From Patescibacteria group bacterium (GTDB taxonomy: Bacteria > Patescibacteriota > Minisyncoccia > Minisyncoccales > Minisyncoccaceae), in assembly GCA_030156465.1 (NCBI GenBank), contig JASGMO010000030.1, forward strand, positions 1 to 6,608: a stretch of 6,608 bases of DNA, written 5' to 3'. Numbering within the stretch: the stretch's first letter is position 1; each line of letters starts with the position of its first letter. Positions 1 through 5,849 of the stretch are shown in pieces. The position numbers and the translations under genes are program-made. Under the pieces are notes generated by a model. The model saw only the letters and a program-made list of their open reading frames with translations, searched no databases and had not been told where the DNA came from.

Positions 1-54
1 TTTCATCTTTTGTAAACATGTTTTTATTTATTTAATTATTCTTATTTATATATT

Positions 55-84
55 AAAAAATGGACACGATTGTGTCCACTTTTT
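55..84. terminator. Bidirectional intrinsic terminator-like hairpin
   Basis: A perfect 7-bp stem, TGGACAC (61-67) and GTGTCCA (72-78), closes a GATT tetraloop. It is preceded by six A (55-60) and followed by C then five T (80-84), so it has terminator geometry on both strands. It sits upstream of the raiA promoter and probably insulates raiA from whatever lies left of the window. The upstream gene it serves is not visible. Positions 1-54 are AT-rich with no supported coding sequence. Confidence 0.7.
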
Positions 85-114
85 AGGTCCCAGTTCATTG
101 AGAGTTGTTTTAGT

Positions 115-120
115 TATAAT
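115..120 (+). promoter_or_regulatory. -10 box of raiA promoter (leaderless type)
   Basis: A perfect TATAAT lies 9 bases before the raiA ATG at 130. Transcription would be expected to begin about 126-127, leaving a leader of only 3-4 bases. The -35 region at 17-bp spacing (92-97, AGTTCA) is a weak match to TTGACA. There is no Shine-Dalgarno sequence between the box and the ATG. Confidence 0.6.
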
Positions 121-129
121 GATAAAAAT

Positions 130-459
130 ATGGAAATAAAAATAAAAGCAACTAATTTAGAATTAACAGAATACTTAAGAAAGCTAGTTGATCAAAAAAT
201 AAAAAAAATTGGAAAGTTGTTTCCAGAAAATCCTGATTTAATTATTGAGGTCGAGCTTGATAAAACAACCAAGCATCATTCAAAAGGAGATATTTTTAGA
301 GCAGAGGCTCAAGTTCAAGTTCCCGGTGGCAAAATGTTAAGAGCAGAGTCAAGCAGAGAGAATTTTCGCTTATCGCTAAATGATGTTAAAGAACAATTAA
401 TGCTTCAAATAAAAAAGTATAAAGACAAGAATTCTATTGAAAAAAGAAGGGGACTTTGA
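130..459 (+). CDS. raiA: Ribosome hibernation factor, short form (RaiA/HPF, S30AE family)
   Basis: A 109-residue ribosome-associated inhibitor. Proteins of this family bind the 30S decoding region in stationary phase or stress, blocking tRNA and mRNA sites and protecting idle ribosomes. The sequence shows the single S30AE beta-alpha-beta-beta-beta-alpha domain: an N-terminal strand MEIKIKATNLEL, a basic helix around 12-30, a central strand around 37-44, the characteristic HHSKGDIFRAEAQVQVPGG segment at 49-67, and a C-terminal helix around 78-98 ending in a Lys/Arg-rich tail. It lacks the C-terminal dimerisation domain of long HPF, so it is the short RaiA/HPF type. I chose ATG 130 because family similarity begins there and a TATAAT box lies 9 bases upstream. 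A TTG at 70 in the same frame falls inside the upstream hairpin. The stop is TGA. secA follows after 31 bases, an order also known from Bacillus (hpf-secA). RaiA versus HPF cannot be settled by eye. Confidence 0.93.
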   Translation: MEIKIKATNLELTEYLRKLVDQKIKKIGKLFPENPDLIIEVELDKTTKHHSKGDIFRAEAQVQVPGGKMLRAESSRENFRLSLNDVKEQLMLQIKKYKDKNSIEKRRGL

Positions 460-467
460 CCTTTTTT
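443..467 (+). terminator. Possible weak terminator at the raiA stop codon
   Basis: The segment AAAGAAGG (443-450) can pair with CCTTTTTT (460-467), with one G-T pair, around a 9-base loop holding the raiA TGA stop. Only two G-C pairs support it and the T-run is part of the stem, so termination would be weak. It overlaps the putative -35 of secA, so partial read-through from raiA into secA is plausible. Confidence 0.3.
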
Positions 468-484
468 GATTATTGATATAGTAT
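456..484 (+). promoter_or_regulatory. secA promoter (sigma70-like, leaderless)
   Basis: TTGACC (456-461), containing the raiA TGA stop, lies 17 bases ahead of TAGTAT (479-484), which ends 6 bases before the secA ATG. The predicted transcription start is at or next to the A of that ATG. Alternative -10 boxes overlap it: TATAGT (477-482) and TATACT (485-490). There is no Shine-Dalgarno sequence in 460-490. Confidence 0.5.
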
Positions 485-490
485 TATACT

Positions 491-2905
491 ATGTCATTTT
501 TAGAGAGATTCTTTGGCAACGCCAATGAAAAATATATTAAAAGTTTAGATCCAGTAATTCAAAAGATTAATTCTCTTGAGGCTGATTTTGCTAATCTTTC
601 TTCAGATGAAATTAAAGAAAAAATAAAGGAACTTAAAAAAAGGTTATCAAATAGCGAGTCACTTGATGATGTTTTAGAAGAATCATTTGCTCTAACTAGA
701 GAAGCAGGTAAAAGGACATTAAATCAAAGACATTTTGATTGTCAGTTGATTGGTGGAATAGTTTTACATCAAGGAAAAATTGCTGAGATGAGAACAGGTG
801 AAGGAAAAACTTTAACAGCAACTTTGCCTTTAGCATTAAACGCCTTATCAGGTAAAGGTTGTCATTTAGTTACTGTTAATGATTATCTTTCAAGAAGAGA
901 TGCTGTTTGGATGGGTCAAATCTATGATGCGCTAGGGCTTAGCGTTGCCTGTGTTAATCATGATCAATCATTTATATATGACCCTAATTACAAAAAAGAA
1001 GAAGCTGATAAGGTGAGAGATGAGTTGGGAGGATTTTTAGTTGTTGAGGATTTTTTAAGGCCTTGTACAAGAAAAGAAGCATATGGCGCAGACATTACTT
1101 ATGGAACAAACAATGAGTTTGGATTTGATTATCTAAAAGATAATATGGTTTATGACTTAAAAAGTAAATCTCAAAGAGGATTTAATTTTGTTATAGTTGA
1201 TGAAGTTGATTCTATATTGATTGATGAAGCAAGGACTCCACTAATTGTATCCGCACCCGATGAAGAGAGTTCAAAATGGTATGGGGAATTTTCAAGAATT
1301 ATCCCAAGATTAAAAAAAGAAGAGGATTTTGAAATTGATGAAAAGTTTAGAGCGGTAACATTAACTGAAAAAGGAATAGACAAGGTGGAGAGTATTTTAG
1401 CAATGGGTAATATCTATGACGAAAGGGGTTCAAAATATTTGCACCACTTAGAGCAAGCACTAAAAGCAGAAATTCTTTTCAAAAAAGAGAAGGATTATGT
1501 TATTAAAAATGGGGAAGTTATAATTATTGATCAATTTACAGGAAGAATGATGCCTGGAAGAAGATGGTCAGGAGGACTTCATCAAGCGATTGAAGCCAAA
1601 GAAGGTGTTAGGGTGATGCCAGAGTCAATAACATTAGCATCTGTAACATTTCAAAATTACTTTAGAATGTATGATAAGCTTTCTGGAATGACAGGAACAG
1701 CAGAAACATCTGCTGAAGAATTTGATAAAGTATATAGCCTTGAAGTGATTGTTGTTCCAACAAATAAAGAGATTATAAGAAAAGACCTACCAGACAAGGT
1801 TTATAAAACGGAAGAAGCAAAGTTTAGGGCGGTTGTTAATGAGGTAAAAGAGAAATATAAAAAGGGACAGCCAGTTTTGGTTGGTACTACATCAATTGAT
1901 AAAAATGAATATCTAGGAGCATTGTTGGGTAGAGAAGGGGTCCCTCATAAAGTATTAAATGCTAAGCACCATGAGCAAGAAGGTGAGATTATTGCTCAAG
2001 CGGGTAAAAAGGGTGCGGTTACTATTGCTACCAATATGGCTGGTCGTGGAGTTGATATTTATCTAGGGGGAACACCATCAACACCAGAAGAAAATCAAGA
2101 AGTTAAAGATTTGGGTGGGCTTTGCGTGATAGGAACGGAAAGACATGAAGCAAGAAGAATTGATAATCAATTAAGAGGTAGAGCAGGAAGACAAGGTGAT
2201 CCAGGAGAAACACAATTCTTTGTTTCGCTAGAAGATGATGTTATTAGAATATTTGGTGGAGACAAAATTAAGGCACTAATGGAAAGATTTAATATTGATG
2301 AAGATATGCCTATTGAAAATGGAATGATTTCAAGAAGTATTGAGTCGGCTCAAAGCAAAATAGAGGGATTTAATTTTGATTCAAGAAAACATGTTTTAGA
2401 TTATGATGATGTTTTAAATAAACAAAGAGATACGATTTATACAAAAAGAGATGAACTATTAGAAAAAGAAAACTTGAGAGATACAATTGTCCCACTGCTT
2501 TCTAAATATGGATACAGTGAAGACGATTATAATAAAAAAGAAGAAGAGGTTGGCAAAGACAATATGCGTCAGATTGAAAAGATAGCTGGAATTAGAGCAA
2601 TTGATTCTATATGGATTGAGCATTTAGAAAATATGGAAAGCTTAAAGGATTCTGTAAGATTAAGAGCATATGGACAAAGGGACCCATTGATTGAGTACAA
2701 AAAAGAAGCACATATATTGTTTAAAGAATTACTAGAAAATTGTGAGCGTAATATGGTTGAAGCAATTATGAAAGCGACAATTAATATTCAACCACCTTCT
2801 AAACTAGAAGAATATTCTGCACCTAAGAACAAGACAGGGATAAATAGAAATGATCCATGTCCTTGTGGTAGTGGAAAAAAATACAAGAAATGTTGTGGGA
2901 AATAA
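491..2905 (+). CDS. secA: Preprotein translocase ATPase SecA
   Basis: SecA is the cytosolic and membrane-peripheral ATPase that pushes unfolded preproteins through SecYEG. This copy has 804 residues, shorter than about 840 in Bacillus or 900 in E. coli. Visible in order: N-terminal helix (MSFLERFFG); NBD1 with FDCQLIGG and Walker A MRTGEGKT (100-107); Walker B VIVDEVD (234-240) followed by IDEARTPLI; preprotein-crosslinking region about 228-370; SGMTGTAETSAEEF (398-411) leading into NBD2; TNMAGRGVDI (514-523), with Val where Thr is usual; an arginine-rich motif VI region (about 551-570, RHEARRIDNQLRGRAGRQGD); scaffold and IRA1 region around 693-735 (IRAIDSIWIEHLENM); and a C-terminal zinc-binding SEC-C motif with Cys790, 792, 801 and 802. 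Two oddities: about 29 extra residues near 157-193, and a helical-wing region reduced to roughly 16 residues (664-679). All ATPase motifs are intact. It begins at ATG with no ribosome binding site. Confidence 0.98.
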   Translation: MSFLERFFGNANEKYIKSLDPVIQKINSLEADFANLSSDEIKEKIKELKKRLSNSESLDDVLEESFALTREAGKRTLNQRHFDCQLIGGIVLHQGKIAEMRTGEGKTLTATLPLALNALSGKGCHLVTVNDYLSRRDAVWMGQIYDALGLSVACVNHDQSFIYDPNYKKEEADKVRDELGGFLVVEDFLRPCTRKEAYGADITYGTNNEFGFDYLKDNMVYDLKSKSQRGFNFVIVDEVDSILIDEARTPLIVSAPDEESSKWYGEFSRIIPRLKKEEDFEIDEKFRAVTLTEKGIDKVESILAMGNIYDERGSKYLHHLEQALKAEILFKKEKDYVIKNGEVIIIDQFTGRMMPGRRWSGGLHQAIEAKEGVRVMPESITLASVTFQNYFRMYDKLSGMTGTAETSAEEFDKVYSLEVIVVPTNKEIIRKDLPDKVYKTEEAKFRAVVNEVKEKYKKGQPVLVGTTSIDKNEYLGALLGREGVPHKVLNAKHHEQEGEIIAQAGKKGAVTIATNMAGRGVDIYLGGTPSTPEENQEVKDLGGLCVIGTERHEARRIDNQLRGRAGRQGDPGETQFFVSLEDDVIRIFGGDKIKALMERFNIDEDMPIENGMISRSIESAQSKIEGFNFDSRKHVLDYDDVLNKQRDTIYTKRDELLEKENLRDTIVPLLSKYGYSEDDYNKKEEEVGKDNMRQIEKIAGIRAIDSIWIEHLENMESLKDSVRLRAYGQRDPLIEYKKEAHILFKELLENCERNMVEAIMKATINIQPPSKLEEYSAPKNKTGINRNDPCPCGSGKKYKKCCGK

Positions 2906-2907
2906 TT

Positions 2908-2934
2908 TTGACAAAAGCTTCCTAATAGTATAAT
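2908..2934 (+). promoter_or_regulatory. typA promoter (sigma70-like)
   Basis: A perfect TTGACA (2908-2913) starts two bases after the secA stop and is followed, 15 bases later, by a perfect TATAAT (2929-2934). The spacing is shorter than the optimal 17. The predicted start falls about 2941, exactly on an upstream ATG, which gives typA a leader of roughly 42 bases. Confidence 0.6.
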
Positions 2935-2940
2935 CTTACT

Positions 2941-2979
2941 ATGTTTAATAAGCATTCTGCTTTTGGGCAGATTTTTTAA
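2941..2979 (+). CDS. Putative 12-codon leader peptide upstream of typA
   Basis: ATG at 2941 opens a 12-codon frame, MFNKHSAFGQIF, ending at TAA 2977-2979, three bases before the typA ATG and in the same frame as typA. The ATG lies 6 bases after a TATAAT box, the same placement seen at secA, so it could be translated as a leaderless start. Its codons span a hairpin with a T-run. It may couple translation to typA by reinitiation. It is too short for coding statistics, and chance is a real alternative. Confidence 0.3.
   Translation: MFNKHSAFGQIF
2956..2977 (+). terminator. Attenuator-like hairpin in the typA leader
   Basis: TCTGC (2956-2960) pairs with GCAGA (2967-2971) around a six-base loop, followed directly by six T (2972-2977). 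This resembles a short intrinsic terminator. It lies downstream of the typA promoter and upstream of the typA ATG, so it would act on typA transcripts as well as on read-through from secA. The 5-bp stem is weak. Confidence 0.4.
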
Positions 2980-2982
2980 GTT

Positions 2983-4773
2983 ATGGAAATAAGAAACATC
3001 GCAATTATAGCACATGTAGATCATGGCAAGACCGCGCTAACTGATTCTTTAATGAAACAATCAGGAGCAGTAGAGGAGAATTTTACTATGGACACAAATG
3101 AACTGGAAAGAGAAAGAGGAATTACGATTTATTCTAAAAATACCTCAATTTTCTATAAAGATACAAAAATTAATATAGTTGATACTCCCGGTCACGCTGA
3201 TTTTAGTTCAGAAGTTGAAAGAGTTTTAAGATCAATTGATTCTGTTTTATTAGTCGTTGATGCTCAAGAAGGCCCAATGCCTCAAACAAAATTTGTTTTA
3301 AAAAAATCATTAGAATTAGGGCTAAAACCGATTGTTGTGATTAATAAGATTGATAAGCCCGCAGCTAGACCAGATGATGTTAAAGAAATGGTTTATGAGC
3401 TATTTCTAGATTTGGGAGCTAGTGATGAACAACTTGATTTTGAAGTTGTTTATGCAAATGGAAGAGATGGTATTGCTAAAAGAAAAATAGATGATGATTC
3501 TAGTAATTTAGAACCACTTTTAGATTTAGTTTTAGAAAAAGTAGTTCCTGCATCATCAGAAGAATTAACAAATAAAGAATTAAGAGCTCAGCCATTTAAT
3601 TTAGGATATGATAATTTCTTAGGAAGATTAGCGATTTGTAGAATATATGAAGGAAAAATTAAAAAAGCAGACGAAGTTTTTGTTAAGGGCCTTGATGGTC
3701 AATTAAGAAAGGGGAAAATTATTAAAATGTTTACCTTTCATGGCTTAGAAAAAGTAGAACTGGATGAAGCAATCGCAGGAGATATCGTAGTTGTTGCAGG
3801 GATACCCGACATATTTATTGGTGAAACAATTTGTCTTAATCCAGAAGTAGAGCCACTTCCAATTATTCATATAGACGAACCAACAATTTCACTTAACTTT
3901 TTAGTTAATAATTCTCCTTTTGCTGGCAAAGACGGTAAGTTTGTTACTAATAGACAAATTAAAGAAAGATTAGAAAAAGAGACAGAAGTTAATGTCGGTC
4001 TTAAAATAGATTTTTCTTCAACTGAATATTACAAGGTTGATGGAAGAGGGGAGCTTCATATTGCAGTATTGTTAGAAAAAATGAGACGCGAAGGTTATGA
4101 GTTGCAAATTTCTCAACCACAGGTAATTTTTAAAGAAGAAAATGGAGAAAAACTAGAACCATACGAAGAAGTAATTATTGATATTCCTGGTGATATGTCA
4201 GGAGTAGTAATTGAAAAATTGTCTAAAAGAAAAGGAATAATGACAGAAATGAAGCCAGATGTAAATCATACAAGGATTATTTTTGAAATACCAACGAGGG
4301 GATTATTAGGATATAAGTCGGAGTTTATAGTAGATACCCGTGGAGAAGGAATATTAGCAAGCAGGGTTATTGGTTTTAAAAAGTATGCGGGAGAAATTGA
4401 AAAAAGAAATGTTGGCTCAATGGTTTCTATGGCAACAGGCAAGTCATCAGGATTTTCATTATTTAATCTACAAGAAAGAGGGACTTTATATATTGGTCAT
4501 GCCGAAGATGTTTATGAGGGGATGGTAATTGGTAATGTTTCTAAAGGTAATGACTTAGTAGTCAATCCTACTAAAGGGAAAGAACTTTCTAATATGAGAT
4601 CTTCTGGGGCTGATGAAGCAATTAAGCTTACCCCACCAGATATTTTGAATATTGAAAAAGGAATGAGTATTATGAGTGAAGATGAGTATTTAGAAATTAC
4701 TCCTAATTTTGTTCGCTTAAGAAAACAATATCTAACTGAAATTGAAAGAACAAGGCAAAAGAGAAAGCAGTAA
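2983..4773 (+). CDS. typA: Ribosome-associated translational GTPase TypA/BipA
   Basis: A 596-residue translational GTPase that binds the 70S ribosome near the EF-G site and supports ribosome assembly and growth under cold and other stress. E. coli BipA has about 607 residues. Domain I shows all the GTPase boxes: G1 AHVDHGKT (10-17), G2 RGIT (45-48), G3 DTPGH (67-71, with His71 as the catalytic histidine equivalent) and G4 NKID (121-124). Domain II is about 200-295. The EF-G-like domain III is about 300-380 and includes YKVDGRGELHIAVLLEKMRREG. Domain V is about 393-475 and contains PTRGLLGYKSEF. The BipA-specific C-terminal domain runs from about 480, with NMRSSGADEA (537-546) and a basic tail RLRKQYLTEIERTRQKRK. 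The absence of domain IV and the presence of this C-terminal domain separate it from EF-G and LepA. No Shine-Dalgarno precedes the ATG, and a leader ORF ends three bases upstream. The gene abuts the convergent gene with no gap. Confidence 0.97.
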   Translation: MEIRNIAIIAHVDHGKTALTDSLMKQSGAVEENFTMDTNELERERGITIYSKNTSIFYKDTKINIVDTPGHADFSSEVERVLRSIDSVLLVVDAQEGPMPQTKFVLKKSLELGLKPIVVINKIDKPAARPDDVKEMVYELFLDLGASDEQLDFEVVYANGRDGIAKRKIDDDSSNLEPLLDLVLEKVVPASSEELTNKELRAQPFNLGYDNFLGRLAICRIYEGKIKKADEVFVKGLDGQLRKGKIIKMFTFHGLEKVELDEAIAGDIVVVAGIPDIFIGETICLNPEVEPLPIIHIDEPTISLNFLVNNSPFAGKDGKFVTNRQIKERLEKETEVNVGLKIDFSSTEYYKVDGRGELHIAVLLEKMRREGYELQISQPQVIFKEENGEKLEPYEEVIIDIPGDMSGVVIEKLSKRKGIMTEMKPDVNHTRIIFEIPTRGLLGYKSEFIVDTRGEGILASRVIGFKKYAGEIEKRNVGSMVSMATGKSSGFSLFNLQERGTLYIGHAEDVYEGMVIGNVSKGNDLVVNPTKGKELSNMRSSGADEAIKLTPPDILNIEKGMSIMSEDEYLEITPNFVRLRKQYLTEIERTRQKRKQ

Positions 4774-5172
4774 TTATAATTTACTAAAAGTTACATTATT
4801 TTCTCCAAGCTCCGCCCATATTTTTTCTACAGTCATATCAGGGAATCTCTCTTTAATTATTAATTCTATTTTAAGCAAGTCGTTGACTTGTTTTTCTTTT
4901 TCCTCCTCGGGAGAACTGAATTGATAAGAATTCTTATATGCTCCGCAATCACTGTGATGAATTAAAACTACCTTAGATGAATGATGTAAGTTATGAGATA
5001 TTTCAATTTGCTTTAACAAGTAAGAATTGCCATCTGCAATTTCTTTACTTGATCCTGCAACAGAAACAATATCGGATCTTCCGTAATTATTTTTTATAAA
5101 ATCATTTGTTTCATTGATTAATCTGAAATCAATACAATGAAATATAATGTTTTGACAATTATGATCATTCAT
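4774..5172 (-). CDS. Small beta-carbonic-anhydrase-like zinc protein
   Basis: A 132-residue soluble protein resembling a minimal beta-carbonic anhydrase. Beta-class enzymes interconvert CO2 and bicarbonate with zinc held by Cys-His-Cys. Here the first ligand and the Asp-Arg dyad are in CIDFR (Cys13, Asp15, Arg17); the second and third are His73 and Cys76 in HHSDCGAY. SVAGSS (37-42) matches the glycine segment that follows in the family, and the helix IEISHNLH plus strand KVVLIHH matches the run into the HxxC motif. It is well below the usual length of roughly 160-220 and lacks the N-terminal helices. The usual CxDSR has Phe in place of Ser, so activity on CO2 cannot be assumed; a different zinc-dependent role is possible. 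It is the second gene of a minus-strand operon, starting 5 bases after trhA, with no clear Shine-Dalgarno, so translational coupling is likely. Its stop abuts the typA stop. Confidence 0.82.
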   Translation of the reverse strand: MNDHNCQNIIFHCIDFRLINETNDFIKNNYGRSDIVSVAGSSKEIADGNSYLLKQIEISHNLHHSSKVVLIHHSDCGAYKNSYQFSSPEEEKEKQVNDLLKIELIIKERFPDMTVEKIWAELGENNVTFSKL

Positions 5173-5177
5173 ATTCT

Positions 5178-5813
5178 TTAAAGTAAATAATTATATATTC
5201 CTATAAAATGTGTAATTGTTCCTAGAAGAACTAATATATGGAAAATTTCATGAAAACCAAACCCTTTAATTATGTTTGGTTTTTTTATTGCATATATTAC
5301 TGCTCCTATGCTATAGAAAAGTCCACCTAACAAAAGGCATATTATCAGTGGCAAACCAACTGATAGATAAAGAGGATAAATAATTATTACAGAAAGCCAG
5401 CCCATTAGAATATATAAGAATGTAGCAAACCATCTTGGGACCTTTGTCCAAAAAGATTTAAAGAAGACCGTGCTAACTCCTAGAATAGCGAAGATCCATA
5501 TTGTAATTATTGGTATTGTTTTCCATAGACCATCAAGAGCAAGAAGACAAAGGGGAGTGTATGTCCCTGCGATAAGGATATAAATCATTGCGTGGTCAAT
5601 TTTCCTAAATAAGTCCACCTCCTCTGGGGAGTGACCAAAAAGATGATATATGCTACTTGAGGCATAAAGAAAAATCATACTTAAACCGAATACAAGAAAA
5701 GCGATTACTTGAGTTGAATTGCTTGAAAACGAAACCAAAACAATAGTTCCTATAATAGAAAGAATGAGTCCTAATAAATGACTAAAGCCAGAGAATGGAT
5801 CTTTTATTTTCAT
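5178..5813 (-). CDS. trhA: PAQR/hemolysin III family membrane protein (TrhA-like)
   Basis: A 211-residue polytopic membrane protein of the hemolysin III (YqfA/TrhA) branch of the PAQR family. Seven hydrophobic segments are visible near residues 12-29, 35-58, 72-92, 97-117, 128-149, 152-176 and 186-209. Putative metal-site motifs are intact: SxxxH (Ser53 to His57), Asp73 in KIDHAMIYILIAGTYTP, and HxxxH (His188, His192) in FGFHEIFHILV, with His202 following. The wider superfamily is thought to comprise metal-dependent membrane hydrolases; bacterial members are linked to membrane homeostasis, and the name hemolysin III is historical, so toxin function should not be inferred. The length is typical. 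It is the first gene of an operon with the carbonic-anhydrase-like gene and is divergent from the gene at 5848, with only 34 bases between the two starts. Confidence 0.93.
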   Translation of the reverse strand: MKIKDPFSGFSHLLGLILSIIGTIVLVSFSSNSTQVIAFLVFGLSMIFLYASSSIYHLFGHSPEEVDLFRKIDHAMIYILIAGTYTPLCLLALDGLWKTIPIITIWIFAILGVSTVFFKSFWTKVPRWFATFLYILMGWLSVIIIYPLYLSVGLPLIICLLLGGLFYSIGAVIYAIKKPNIIKGFGFHEIFHILVLLGTITHFIGIYNYLL

Positions 5814-5820
5814 ATACTAT

Positions 5821-5849
5821 ATGTTACACTATTTTTAGTGATATGTCAT
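5821..5849 (-). promoter_or_regulatory. Candidate promoter of the trhA operon
   Basis: On the minus strand, ATGACA (5849-5844, five of six matches to TTGACA) is followed 17 bases later by TAACAT (5826-5821), which ends 7 bases before the trhA ATG. This predicts a leaderless transcript. The -35 overlaps the start codon of the divergent gene. A TATAGT closer to the ATG is a competing -10. Confidence 0.35.
5827..5840. promoter_or_regulatory. Inverted repeat in divergent promoter region, possible operator
   Basis: CACTA (5827-5831) and TAGTG (5836-5840) form a perfect 5-bp inverted repeat around TTTT, centred in the 34-bp gap between two divergent starts. It lies between the -35 and -10 candidates of trhA and immediately upstream of the other gene. 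It could be an operator or a small hairpin. The arms are short enough to arise by chance. Confidence 0.3.

Noticed and set aside
1..19. Possible minus-strand gene start reading MFTKDE from position 19 leftwards
   Set aside because: Only six codons are visible, with no Shine-Dalgarno and no convincing promoter. Plus-strand reading ends (stops at 13-15 and 33-35) are equally possible.
70..129. N-terminal extension of raiA from TTG at 70
   Set aside because: It would start inside the terminator hairpin and upstream of the TATAAT box, and the extra 20 residues do not resemble the S30AE family, which begins at the ATG at 130.
1171..1383. 70-codon minus-strand frame inside secA
   Set aside because: It is antisense to conserved SecA sequence, with no recognisable product or start signals.
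2788..3024. 78-codon minus-strand frame over the secA end and typA start
   Set aside because: It overlaps the conserved SEC-C motif, the typA promoter and the typA P-loop region; it is a shadow.
3073..3090. GAGGAG followed 9 bases later by ATG inside typA
   Set aside because: A start there would remove the GTP-binding G1 loop, and the upstream residues are conserved TypA sequence.
4742..4924. 60-codon plus-strand frame over the typA end
   Set aside because: It lies over the end of typA and opposite the carbonic-anhydrase-like gene and has low-complexity Ser/Phe/Leu content.
4924..4937. 14-bp perfect palindrome ATAAGAATTCTTAT
   Set aside because: It is inside coding sequence, AT-rich and isolated; a chance palindrome is likely and no function is indicated.
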